From: an uncultured Tenacibaculum sp. | GTDB taxonomy: Bacteria > Bacteroidota > Bacteroidia > Flavobacteriales > Flavobacteriaceae | Assembly: GCA_937922085.1 (NCBI GenBank) | Contig: CAKZVD010000024.1 | Location: 1-64,000 of the forward strand | Reading direction: 5' to 3' | Length of the DNA stretch: 64,000 nucleotides | Shown here: positions 25,397-34,549 of the stretch, piece by piece | How the letters are laid out: every line of letters begins with the position of its first letter | Numbering within the stretch: position 1 is the stretch's first letter | Position numbers and translations under genes: made by a program | Notes under the pieces: generated by a model | What the model saw: the letters and a program-made list of their open reading frames with translations, nothing else | What the model was told of the DNA's origin: nothing | Database searches by the model: none

Positions 25397-26395
25397 ATGG
25401 AGGAAACAAATCAAAAAAACGATAATTTAGAGTTTCAAAATAGAATTGACTTATCTGAATTACAAGAAAGCATATTTAAAGTTAAAACGCAGTTAGGTAA
25501 AGTAATTGTAGGTCAAAAAAACATGATCGATTTATTAATCGTTGCTATATTTTCTGATGGTCATGCTTTAATTGAAGGAGTTCCTGGGGTTGCAAAAACA
25601 ATGACTACCAAATTATTATCTAGAGTAATGGATATTGATTTTAGTAGAATTCAATTTACACCAGATTTAATGCCTTCTGATATTTTAGGTACTTCTGTTT
25701 TTAATGTAAAAAACTCTGAGTTTGAATTTAAAAAGGGACCTATATTTTCTAATATGATTTTAATTGATGAAATAAATAGGGCTCCTGCTAAAACTCAAGC
25801 AGCTTTATTTGAGGTAATGGAAGAAAAGCAAATAACAATGGATGGTACTCGTTATAAAATGAATCCACCTTTTATTGTTTTAGCAACACAAAACCCTATT
25901 GAACAAGAAGGTACTTATCGTTTACCAGAAGCCCAATTAGATCGTTTTTTATTTAAAATTAACGTAGAATACCCTACTGCTTCTGAAGAGTTAGAGATCG
26001 TTACTAGAGAACAAGAACTTATTGAAGGTCTTAAACTAGATAAGGTAGAAAAAGTAATTACAGGAGAAGAAGTTTTAAAATTTAGAAAACTAATTAAACA
26101 AATAAAAGTAGAAAAAAACTTATTAGAATACATTGCTAATATTGTTGTAAATACAAGGAGTAACTCTTTCTTATTTTTAGGAGCATCACCAAGAGCAACT
26201 ATTTCTATTTTAAAAGCTTCAAAATCTTTCGCTGCTATTAATGGGAGAGATTTTGTAACTCCAGAAGATATAAAAAATGCAACTATTCCTGTATTAGAAC
26301 ATAGAGTAATTGTAACTCCTGAACGTGAAATGGAAGGTATTACCAGTAAACAAATTATTGAACAAATAATTGAAGCTGTAGAAATTCCTAGATAA
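25397..26395 (+). CDS. MoxR family AAA+ ATPase
   Basis: A 332-aa cytoplasmic AAA+ chaperone-like ATPase of the MoxR class. Walker A is GVPGVAKT (61-68), Walker B MILIDEINRAPAKTQ, sensor 1 FIVLATQNPIEQEG, and the arginine-finger region LPEAQLDRFLFKI is intact. The C-terminal lid carries GASPRATISILKASKSFA. MoxR ATPases work with VWA/DUF58 partners to activate or assemble other proteins; the DUF58 gene follows 49 bases downstream. ATG 25397 lies two bases after the preceding stop. Confidence 0.94.
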   Translation: MEETNQKNDNLEFQNRIDLSELQESIFKVKTQLGKVIVGQKNMIDLLIVAIFSDGHALIEGVPGVAKTMTTKLLSRVMDIDFSRIQFTPDLMPSDILGTSVFNVKNSEFEFKKGPIFSNMILIDEINRAPAKTQAALFEVMEEKQITMDGTRYKMNPPFIVLATQNPIEQEGTYRLPEAQLDRFLFKINVEYPTASEELEIVTREQELIEGLKLDKVEKVITGEEVLKFRKLIKQIKVEKNLLEYIANIVVNTRSNSFLFLGASPRATISILKASKSFAAINGRDFVTPEDIKNATIPVLEHRVIVTPEREMEGITSKQIIEQIIEAVEIPR

Positions 26396-26444
26396 TTTTT
26401 ATTAGTACTAAAATTAATTCGTTGAAAAAAGTTTAATCAAATTA

Positions 26445-27779
26445 ATGAAAAACCTTTACAAATCTTTATTTCTTAATAACCGACTTTTCTATATCTTATC
26501 TATAGTGGTTGTATTGTTTATTATTGGTTTTTTTATACCTATATTTTTTTCAATCGCAAAAATAGCTTTGTTTAGTATTTCTGTATTAACTCTTATTGAT
26601 ATTATCATTTTATTTTCATTTAAAAAAGGGGTTACGCTTCAACGTATTTTACCTGAGCGATTATCTAATGGAGATAAGAATAATATCAAATTACAAATAA
26701 AAAACAACTATAATTTAAAAATACATACTACATTACTTGAAGAGTTACCTTACCAGTTACAAAATAGAAATTTTAAGCTTTTAGAGAAATTTAATCCAAA
26801 AGAAGAAAGAGAATTAAAATATAAAGTTACTCCATACATAAGAGGAGATTATAATTTCGGAAACACAAATGTTTATGTCTCATCTCCTTTACAATTAGCT
26901 ACAAAAAAATATGTTTTAGGAGATCAAAAAAAAATTCAGTGTTATCCATCATTTCTAAAATTACAAGAGTTTAATTTAAAAGCTATATCTAACAACCTAA
27001 CTAATCAAGGGAGTAAAAAAATAAGAAGGATTGGAAATTCTTTAGAGTTTGAACAAATTAAAGAATATGTTTCTGGTGATGATATAAGAACCTTAAATTG
27101 GAAAGCTACTGCTAAAAGAAACCAATTAATGGTTAATCAGTATGTAGAAGAAAAATCACAACCTGTATACTCAATTATTGATACTGGTAGGCCCATGCAA
27201 ATGCATTTTGATAATATTACATTGTTAGATTATGCAATAAATGCAACACTAGCAGTTAGCAATATTATTTTAAAGAAACAGGATAAAGCAGGAATGTTTA
27301 CCTTTTCAAAAAAAATAGATAATATTATTGTTGCTGAACAACGTAATTCTCAAATGAATTTAATTTCAGAAACGTTATACAATATAAAAACTGATTTTTT
27401 AGAGTCTGATTATAGTTTGTTGTATGCTTCTATAAAAAGAAAAATTCCTAGTAGAAGTTTACTTATTTTATATACCAATTTTGAAACTTTAGATGCCTTA
27501 AAACGTCAATTGCCTTATTTAAGAGCCATTGCTAAAAATCATGTTTTATTAGTTGTCTTTTTTAAAAACACTGAATTAAATAAAATTGTAGAAGAAAAAG
27601 CAACCTCAGTAAATGATGTTTATGACAAAATTATTGCTGAAAAGTTTATGTATGAAAAGAAACAGATAGCTAATGAATTAAGAAAATATGGAATTCAATC
27701 TGTTTTAACCAAACCTCAAAACTTAACAGGAGATACTATTAATAGATATTTAGAATTAAAATTGCGAGGGTTATTTTAA
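26445..27779 (+). CDS. DUF58 domain protein (VWA-like MoxR partner)
   Basis: A 444-aa protein with two N-terminal transmembrane helices (about 14-55) and a DUF58 domain (about 195-290): LEFEQIKEYVSGDDIRTLNWKATAKRNQLMVNQYVEEKSQPVY, followed by DTGRPM, a metal-site-like motif of the VWA-related fold. This is the usual partner of MoxR in the operon. It probably receives the action of MoxR at the membrane; the client is unknown. Confidence 0.92.
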   Translation: MKNLYKSLFLNNRLFYILSIVVVLFIIGFFIPIFFSIAKIALFSISVLTLIDIIILFSFKKGVTLQRILPERLSNGDKNNIKLQIKNNYNLKIHTTLLEELPYQLQNRNFKLLEKFNPKEERELKYKVTPYIRGDYNFGNTNVYVSSPLQLATKKYVLGDQKKIQCYPSFLKLQEFNLKAISNNLTNQGSKKIRRIGNSLEFEQIKEYVSGDDIRTLNWKATAKRNQLMVNQYVEEKSQPVYSIIDTGRPMQMHFDNITLLDYAINATLAVSNIILKKQDKAGMFTFSKKIDNIIVAEQRNSQMNLISETLYNIKTDFLESDYSLLYASIKRKIPSRSLLILYTNFETLDALKRQLPYLRAIAKNHVLLVVFFKNTELNKIVEEKATSVNDVYDKIIAEKFMYEKKQIANELRKYGIQSVLTKPQNLTGDTINRYLELKLRGLF

Positions 27780-27824
27780 TTTTCTATTTTGCTAGCTTAT
27801 TAACTTATAAAAATTGACTAACAA

Positions 27825-28169
27825 ATGAGTAATTTAAAATTAAACCTTAAAAAAGTAGACCCTGTAAAATATTCACTTCTTTTTGCTCTTACATTAGCTG
27901 TATTTTCAATAATACTAATGCTTATTTCTTTTTTACTTGGACGACTTTTTGGTGGAATAATAGGAGGCATGCTTTTATCGGCTTTTGCTTCATCTGATGG
28001 TGGAATTAAAACAATGATTATCGCTCCAATTGTTTATTTTATTTTTGGATTTATTTTTAGTTTTATTTTTATTTCTATTTATAACTTTTTCTTAAAGAAA
28101 GCAGGAGGTTTAAATATTACCTTTGAACAATCTGCAGACAATGACATATCAAGAATAGGAGAAGATTAA
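27825..28169 (+). CDS. Small two-helix membrane protein
   Basis: A 114-aa protein with two hydrophobic blocks (about 15-52 and 63-88) and a short tail (KKAGGLNITFEQ). It resembles small DUF3566-like bacterial membrane proteins with a central Gly-rich loop (LFGGIIGGMLLSAFASSDGG). It may be the last gene of the DUF58 operon, 45 bases downstream, before a terminator. Function unknown. Confidence 0.65.
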   Translation: MSNLKLNLKKVDPVKYSLLFALTLAVFSIILMLISFLLGRLFGGIIGGMLLSAFASSDGGIKTMIIAPIVYFIFGFIFSFIFISIYNFFLKKAGGLNITFEQSADNDISRIGED

Positions 28170-28193
28170 ATTATTTTCTTAAAAAAATATATT

Positions 28194-28217
28194 AACATCG
28201 CCATAACTGGCGATGTT
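28194..28217 (+). terminator. Operon terminator
   Basis: AACATCGCC and GGCGATGTT form a perfect 9-bp stem with loop ATAACT followed by TTCATTTT. It closes the SpoIIM-DUF58 operon. Confidence 0.75.
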
Positions 28218-28365
28218 TTCATTTTAACTTATTTCTTACGTAAGATTTCTTCCTTTATTTCTACTAAATAATTCTAATCAGACACTATCTATTACTTCAA
28301 AGAGTAATTACATGCTTGCCTGTATTAATTTTAATATTTATAAAAAGTTACTAAATTCTAAAAAC

Positions 28366-29583
28366 ATGAAATTTTTTTTATATCTACTAAGTACTTTTAT
28401 TTTAATTTCTTGTAACTCTAAAACAAGTACTATTAAAAAACTTGAAAAAGGAAATTATAAAGCAATATTACATATTCAAGACAAACAAGAAATCCCTTTT
28501 AATTTTGAAGTAGAAAGTAATAATAAACTTTCTATTTTTAATGCTGAAGAAGTAATTAAAGTTCATGAAATTACTTATAAAAATGATTCTGTAAAAATAC
28601 AATTACCTTATTTTGAAGGGTATATTTCTGCAAAAATTAATGATAAAAAATTAAATGGTTTTTTTGTAAAACCTAGTTTAAAAAGAGTAGTACCTTTTTC
28701 TGCTAGTTTAAATGATTCTAGATTCAATATTACTACAAAACCTAAAGTAGAAATTAGTGGAAATTGGGAAACTGTTTTTAGCCCTAATTCAAAAGAGGAC
28801 AAATATATAGCCAAAGGTATTTTTAAACAAAAAGGGAATAAAGTTACTGGTACATTTAGAACTACTACAGGAGATTACCGATATTTAGAAGGTGTTATTA
28901 ATAATGATACAATACAACTTTCAACATTTGATGGAGCACATGCTTTTCTTTTTACAGCAAAAGCTACAGATTCTACTTTAAATGGTTTTTTCTACTCTGG
29001 AAATCACTGGAAAGAACCTTTTACAGCAAAATTAAATAATGATTATCAATTACCTAACGATGAAACATTAACCTATTTAAAAGAAGGATATGATACTGTT
29101 TCTTTTTCATTTCCTAATGAAGAAGATAAGTTAGTTTCTTTAAATGATGAAAAGTACAAAGGAAAAGTTACCGTATTACAAATAATGGGTACTTGGTGTC
29201 CTAATTGTTTAGATGAAAGTAAATATTATTCAGAAGTATATAAAAAATTTAATACAAAAGGAGTCGAATTTCTTGCTTTAGCTTTTGAAGTAGCTAAAAG
29301 TAAAGAAGAGGCTTTTGAATTTATTCATCGATTAAAAGAACAAACAAATATTACATATCCTGTTTTATTGGCTCAATACGGATCTGCTAGTAAAATTTCT
29401 GCGCAAGAAAAGTTACCAATGTTAAATCATATTTTATCATACCCTACTACTATTTTTATTGATAAAAAAGGAAAAGTTCGTAAAATTCATACTGGTTTTA
29501 ACGGACCTGCAACTGGGCAAAAATATGTTGATTTTAAAAATACTTTTGAAAGTTTTTTGAATACTTTAATCGAAGAAGAGTAA
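28366..29583 (+). CDS. TlpA-like thioredoxin lipoprotein
   Basis: A 405-aa periplasm-facing lipoprotein, starting at ATG 28366 (MKFFLYLLSTFILISC); the longer frame adds 18 residues that would spoil the signal peptide. The lipid Cys is about residue 16. A long N-terminal beta-rich region is followed by a TlpA/AhpC-type thioredoxin domain (about 245-400) with GTWCPNCLDES (active Cys278 and Cys281), SYPTTIFIDKKG (cis-Pro) and a typical end. Such proteins reduce or exchange thiols in exported proteins. It is transcribed alone. Confidence 0.88.
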   Translation: MKFFLYLLSTFILISCNSKTSTIKKLEKGNYKAILHIQDKQEIPFNFEVESNNKLSIFNAEEVIKVHEITYKNDSVKIQLPYFEGYISAKINDKKLNGFFVKPSLKRVVPFSASLNDSRFNITTKPKVEISGNWETVFSPNSKEDKYIAKGIFKQKGNKVTGTFRTTTGDYRYLEGVINNDTIQLSTFDGAHAFLFTAKATDSTLNGFFYSGNHWKEPFTAKLNNDYQLPNDETLTYLKEGYDTVSFSFPNEEDKLVSLNDEKYKGKVTVLQIMGTWCPNCLDESKYYSEVYKKFNTKGVEFLALAFEVAKSKEEAFEFIHRLKEQTNITYPVLLAQYGSASKISAQEKLPMLNHILSYPTTIFIDKKGKVRKIHTGFNGPATGQKYVDFKNTFESFLNTLIEEE

Positions 29584-29672
29584 CCTGTTTTTACAATTAT
29601 TGTTTTCATGTTCTATCTTTAAAAATCAGTTTAAACCTATTCTGTTTATTATAAATTAAATATTATTTAAAC

Positions 29673-30041
29673 ATGATTATAAACTTACTTGTAATTAAAA
29701 CGGAAAAACCTGAGCTTTTGAAAAGGCAATATGAAATGCTTGGTTTTGTATTTGATTATCATCAACATGGAAATGGTCCTTTTCATTATGCTAGTGAAAT
29801 TAATGGTTTTGTTTTTGAAATTTACCCGTTAACTAAGTCAATGACTATAGCTGATAATTCAATTAGACTTGGATTTGAAGTTGAAAACTTAAAGAATGTC
29901 GTAGATCAATTAAAAAGTACAAATTGGACAATACTATCAGAAGTAAAAGAAACCAAATGGGGTTTAACTGCCTTAATTAAGGATTTAGATGGAAGAAAAG
30001 TTGAGTTAAAGAATAAATTTTTAGTACATGACAAAAATTAG
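29673..30041 (+). CDS. VOC (glyoxalase/bleomycin-resistance fold) protein
   Basis: A 122-aa single-domain member of the vicinal oxygen chelate superfamily: NLLVIKTEKPELLKRQYEMLGFVF (first beta-alpha unit), FVFEIYP, RLGFEVENLKNVVDQL and LIKDLDGRKVELKN. Metal ligands are only partly conserved (His37 and Glu50 are candidates), so a specific enzyme activity cannot be claimed. It stands alone, followed by a palindromic repeat at 30069-30101. Confidence 0.75.
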   Translation: MIINLLVIKTEKPELLKRQYEMLGFVFDYHQHGNGPFHYASEINGFVFEIYPLTKSMTIADNSIRLGFEVENLKNVVDQLKSTNWTILSEVKETKWGLTALIKDLDGRKVELKNKFLVHDKN

Positions 30042-30068
30042 TCTATACCTTTAATAATTTGGCTCTAA

Positions 30069-30101
30069 AGACCTCACAGGTTTTAAAAACCTGTGAGGTC
30101 T
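30069..30101. repeat. 33-base perfect palindrome
   Basis: AGACCTCACAGGTTTT, one A, then the exact complement: 16 bp of perfect stem. It lies between the VOC gene (plus) and the decayed gene (minus). It looks like a dispersed palindromic element of flavobacterial genomes rather than a plain terminator, since no T-tract follows. Confidence 0.7.
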
Positions 30102-30198
30102 GAAAACTAAAAACATAACGATCTATTATTTATACAAATCTGTGTTGTTTTTGTCATGTACTATGAGAATAAATAGTAATTTTCCTGATTCTTTCACA

Positions 30199-30929
30199 TT
30201 ACAAGCTTCCTGCTTCAGGCCAATTTCTCCAATCATTATTTGGTTTTAAAGTAGTTTTCCATTTCGCTATATCCTTACTTTCTAAAACCTTTGCTATCAT
30301 TTGATAGATTTCATAACTACTTGGTTTATGCCCACCATATTCAGAATATGATTTATGATGCCATTTATCAATTTTTAGTAAAAGTGGTAAATTACCAGGA
30401 ATTGATGTTCTTAATTCTTCTTCTGTAGCTTTAAAAACTTCTGGGGTTCTGTCATCTAGATATCTTATTAACGACTGATGATCAATTAAATCATTTGGAT
30501 TGTCGAAATTTTGAATTTCAATACCACTATTTTTATATTTTTGCTTATCATGTTCTATAGGAAACTCACTATTTTTTATTTTGATCTCTTTAGCTTCCTT
30601 AGAAACTAATTTAAAATCTCCTTCAACCTTTTCAAAGTCTTCTCCTGATATTAAAGTTATATATTTTGTATTACAGGTATATATGTCATTAAGTCCTGCT
30701 TTATTAAGATTAACCAAACAATTACCAAAGTAATTTAATTTCTGCACTACCACTCCTATTTCCAAATCTGCTTTTCTCAAACACAATTGCCTATCTGTTT
30801 TGATCTGCAAATAAATTAATTCTACTACCAGCTGTATGAAAGTAACCATACTCTAAATCTAGAAAAAAAATTATACGTAGTATCGTCATTTAATGCTTCT
30901 AGAATTTCTTCTTTTGTGTAAAGACTCAT
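30199..30929 (-). pseudogene. Decayed DUF7003-like gene (frameshifts and stop)
   Basis: The original start appears to be ATG 30929-30927 (MSLYTKEEILEALNDDTTYNFF). An A8 run at 30863-30870 shifts the frame; with one base removed the protein continues LDLEYGYFHTAGSRINLF, then meets TAG in place of the expected Trp in FADQNRW. A second shift near 30740 is needed to rejoin the long open frame ending NDWRNWPEAGSL. So at least two frameshifts and one stop separate the pieces. The rebuilt protein resembles uncharacterised DUF7003 proteins (family named from memory). The surviving 216-codon frame begins inside the wreck and is unlikely to be functional. Confidence 0.8.
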
Positions 30930-30954
30930 TTAGTTGTTTTTACTTAGTATTTTA

Positions 30955-31797
30955 TTACAAATTAATTTGCTTATTAATTGGTATTGGCAAATCTACACCT
31001 TCTGCAATAAATCGCTTATGAACGGCTTCTTTTAACTTACATTTAGTTTTAAATTCCTTAAAGGGTTCTATTAACCATACGTATGCTCTTAAATGTATAT
31101 GATCTGGATGTACATCAATTACTCTAACATCTATTTCTTTACTATCTTTTATAGTATCTTTTATTACATTAGGTAACTTAATTGCCTCTTCTTGAATAAT
31201 CTTTCTTGCTAAATCTATATCTGCTTTTATTCCAACCTTAAAATTATTAAAACTTAATACATGAGAATCTTCTATAGAGTGATTTAATATAGAATCTGTA
31301 CTAATAACTGAATTTGGTATTATTAATCTTTTATTTTCAAAATTATTGATTACTGTATGACGCAATGTAATATCTTCCACAATTCCAACCCTTGCATCAT
31401 CTAATTTAATATAATCCCCTACTCTAAATGGTTTAAATATTACAATAAAAGCACCAGCTATTAAATTCGATAAAGCTGCTTGTGCAGCAAAACCTATAAT
31501 TGCTGCCAAAATACCTGCTCCAGAAAATATAAAGGCAGCTTTACTTCTAAATAACGGTACTGTTATTACAATAAAAATTAATGCAAAAATTCCAACAAAA
31601 AACTTTACTGAATTTCTTAAAAATTGAATACTAGTTCTACCAAAACGATCAACCTTTCTTGTTTTTATAATTTGTAAAATTAGATACTTAATAATTCTAG
31701 AAAGTATCCATGCTACAAATATTATAAACCCAATATAGCCTAATATTCCTATAAAAGAATCTAGATTAAAGAACTGGTATATATATTTATTAGACAT
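30955..31797 (-). CDS. mscS: Small-conductance mechanosensitive channel (MscS family)
   Basis: A 280-aa MscS-type channel that releases solutes on hypo-osmotic shock. Three transmembrane helices occupy residues 10-110; the pore helix is AGILAAIIGFAAQAALSNLIAGAFIVIF, rich in Ala/Gly as usual. The cytoplasmic beta domain begins FRVGDYIKLDDARVGIVEDITLRHTVI, followed by RLIIPNSVISTDSILNHS. The start codon overlaps the parC stop (TAATG), so the two are translationally coupled. Confidence 0.93.
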   Translation of the reverse strand: MSNKYIYQFFNLDSFIGILGYIGFIIFVAWILSRIIKYLILQIIKTRKVDRFGRTSIQFLRNSVKFFVGIFALIFIVITVPLFRSKAAFIFSGAGILAAIIGFAAQAALSNLIAGAFIVIFKPFRVGDYIKLDDARVGIVEDITLRHTVINNFENKRLIIPNSVISTDSILNHSIEDSHVLSFNNFKVGIKADIDLARKIIQEEAIKLPNVIKDTIKDSKEIDVRVIDVHPDHIHLRAYVWLIEPFKEFKTKCKLKEAVHKRFIAEGVDLPIPINKQINL

Positions 31798-34496
31798 TAA
31801 AATAACGCTGTTTGACTATCATCATCATCATTTTCTTTTTTCTTTTTTATTGCATTCTCTAAAGCTTTTCTTGCCTTATCCTCTTTACTTATAATAGATG
31901 TTTTTACATCTTCTTCTTCATTAGTAATTTGTTCTTCTTCGTTCACTTCTATTTCTTCCACTATTTCTACTGGCTCTTCGTAAGGTAATGACTCTAAAAA
32001 GTTTATTGTTTTTATTTTTGCTGCAGTTAATTGATTCCCTATTGCTTTTATTCCTTTAATCGAAATAAACTCTTCGAAATTAACATTCATTTTAGGTAAA
32101 CTACGTTTAGAGAACGTTACCTCAACTACAGGTCTATAATCTGTTGCTACAATTTGTAATTGAGATTTTTCATGATCGGTAAGAAATATTTCTTCTTTAT
32201 CTGTATTATCTATTAAGAATCGTTTTACAAAATAACGTTCTTTATGTCCATCAAAATAAATAGCTGAAATAGGTTTATTTGGCTTCCATTTTTCTAATAC
32301 AATCATATTGTTATCAAAATGCATTGCCAAATCAGGGGTCACTGCTTTTACTTTTCCAGACTGTGTAATTATTAAAATTTTATCTTCTGCTTTAAACTCA
32401 CCTAATAACTCTCCTCTTTCATCTACATTTAAACGTCTCACCGTATCATCAAACCATATTTTTCGTGGTTTTAACGTAGATACTCCTGCTTCTTTAAACT
32501 CTATTTTCTTTATACTCTGTTTTGTTACTAAATTCCCTCTAACACTTCTACCTTTAATTGCTAAATCGGCGAAATCGATGTCCCATTTCAACTTTTTAAT
32601 ACTACCTACTGCTCTTAATAAAATTGAAACAACCTCTGCTTCTCCGTTAGGGTTTGCTGAAAAATAAAGTAATTTAGATCCTTTATTACCATTTGTTAAA
32701 TCATATTCTTTATCTCTAGTAACAGAAGTTACATTAAAACGTTTCATGTAATTTGGTCCACGAGTACCATCTTTATAAATTAAATTATAAACCGTTCTTT
32801 TATCTCTTTTCTTAAAAAGAGTTACATGAATAATACCTTTACCTACAAATGTTTTAGAATCTACTTTGGTTACCAACATAGTACCGTCTTCTCTAAAAAC
32901 GATAATGTCATCTATATCTGCACAATCACAAACAAACTCATCTTTCTTTAATGAAGTTCCTATAAAACCTTCCTCCCTATTTACATACAGTTTAGAATTA
33001 CGCATTACCACCTTAGTAGCTACAATATCATCAAAAATTCTGATTTCTGTTTTACGTTCTCTTCCTTTACCGTATTTTGTTTTTAAGTTTTTAAAATAAT
33101 CAATAGCAAACTCAATTAAGTTATCTAAATGATGCTTTACTTCTGCTATTTTTTCTTCTAAACCTTCAATAAATTGTTTTGCTTTGTCGATATCGAATTT
33201 AGAGATCTTTTTAATTCTGATTTCTGTTAGACGTACAATATCTTCTTCTGTAACTTCTCTCTTTAAATGCTTTATATGTGGTTTTAACCCTTCGTCTATA
33301 GCTTTAATTACACCTTTCCATGTTTCTTGCTCTTCAATATCACGATAAATTCTATTTTCGATAAAAATACGTTCTAAAGAAGCAAAATGCCATTGCTCTT
33401 CTAATTCATGTAATTGAATTTCTAACTCTCTCTTTAATAATTCAACTGTAAAATCAGTAGATTTTTTAAGTACTTCAGAAACTCCAATAAAAATAGGTTT
33501 ATTGTCTTCAATAATACAACTTAAAGGTGAAATTGAATTTTCACAATTTGTAAAAGCATATAAAGCATCAATTGTTTTATCTGGTGAAACATTAGGCGGT
33601 ATATGCACTAATATTTCAACATTTGCTGCCGTATTATCTTCTATTTTTCGAATCTTAATCTTTCCTTTATCATTCGCTTTTAAAATACTATCTATTAATG
33701 AAGATGTAGTAGTACCAAAAGGAATCTCTGTAATAACTAATGTCTTTTTATCTAACTGAGAAATTTTTGCTCTAACACGAACTTTCCCTCCTCGTAAACC
33801 ATCATTATAATTGGTAAAATCTGCAATACCTCCTGTTAAGAAATCGGGAACAATAGTAAAACTTCGTCCTTTTAAATGTTTTATAGAAGCATCTATTAAC
33901 TCTAAGAAATTATGAGGTAATATTTTAGTAGATAACCCTACTGCAATACCCTCTGCTCCTTGTTTTAATAATAAAGGAAACTTTACAGGAAGATTTACTG
34001 GTTCTTTTCTTCTACCATCATAAGAAGCTTGCCATTCTGTAGTTTTTGCATTAAAAACAACTTCTAACGCGAATTTAGATAAACGTGCTTCTATATAACG
34101 AGAAGCTGCTGCTCTATCTCCTGTTAAAATATTACCCCAGTTACCTTGCATATCTATTAACAACTCCTTCTGTCCCATTTGTACCATTGCATCTCCAATA
34201 GAAGCATCTCCATGCGGGTGATATTGCATAGTATGACCAACAATGTTCGCTACTTTGTTATAACGTCCATCATCTAAATCTTTCATAGAATGCATAATAC
34301 GACGTTGTACAGGTTTAAAACCATCTTCTATAGAAGGTACAGCACGTTCTAAAATTACATAAGAAGCATAATCTAAAAACCATTCTTTATACATACCTGT
34401 TACTTTCGTAATGGTTTCTGTATTTTCTAACGGAGTTTCATTTGTTAATTCCTCGTCGTGTTCGTGTTCGTCGTACTTGTTATTTTCTTCGCTCAT
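31797..34496 (-). CDS. parC: DNA topoisomerase IV subunit A
   Basis: The DNA-cleaving subunit of topoisomerase IV, which unlinks daughter chromosomes; 899 aa. The winged-helix domain holds GDRAAASRYIEARLSKFA with the catalytic Tyr, and HPHGDASIGDAMVQMGQ is the quinolone-region helix. The tower, coiled coil (about 390-470) and a six-bladed C-terminal beta-propeller region follow, then an acidic/Lys tail (from about 855) typical of Bacteroidota. A partner parE lies 1.5 kb upstream on the same strand with one membrane-protein gene between. Called ParC rather than GyrA because of the parE-type partner and the absence of a clear GyrA box. Confidence 0.93.
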   Translation of the reverse strand: MSEENNKYDEHEHDEELTNETPLENTETITKVTGMYKEWFLDYASYVILERAVPSIEDGFKPVQRRIMHSMKDLDDGRYNKVANIVGHTMQYHPHGDASIGDAMVQMGQKELLIDMQGNWGNILTGDRAAASRYIEARLSKFALEVVFNAKTTEWQASYDGRRKEPVNLPVKFPLLLKQGAEGIAVGLSTKILPHNFLELIDASIKHLKGRSFTIVPDFLTGGIADFTNYNDGLRGGKVRVRAKISQLDKKTLVITEIPFGTTTSSLIDSILKANDKGKIKIRKIEDNTAANVEILVHIPPNVSPDKTIDALYAFTNCENSISPLSCIIEDNKPIFIGVSEVLKKSTDFTVELLKRELEIQLHELEEQWHFASLERIFIENRIYRDIEEQETWKGVIKAIDEGLKPHIKHLKREVTEEDIVRLTEIRIKKISKFDIDKAKQFIEGLEEKIAEVKHHLDNLIEFAIDYFKNLKTKYGKGRERKTEIRIFDDIVATKVVMRNSKLYVNREEGFIGTSLKKDEFVCDCADIDDIIVFREDGTMLVTKVDSKTFVGKGIIHVTLFKKRDKRTVYNLIYKDGTRGPNYMKRFNVTSVTRDKEYDLTNGNKGSKLLYFSANPNGEAEVVSILLRAVGSIKKLKWDIDFADLAIKGRSVRGNLVTKQSIKKIEFKEAGVSTLKPRKIWFDDTVRRLNVDERGELLGEFKAEDKILIITQSGKVKAVTPDLAMHFDNNMIVLEKWKPNKPISAIYFDGHKERYFVKRFLIDNTDKEEIFLTDHEKSQLQIVATDYRPVVEVTFSKRSLPKMNVNFEEFISIKGIKAIGNQLTAAKIKTINFLESLPYEEPVEIVEEIEVNEEEQITNEEEDVKTSIISKEDKARKALENAIKKKKENDDDDSQTALF

Positions 34497-34549
34497 TTAT
34501 TAACGTTTATACGTTTAGAGTGTTATTTTGTTTAAATATAAAAAAATTA

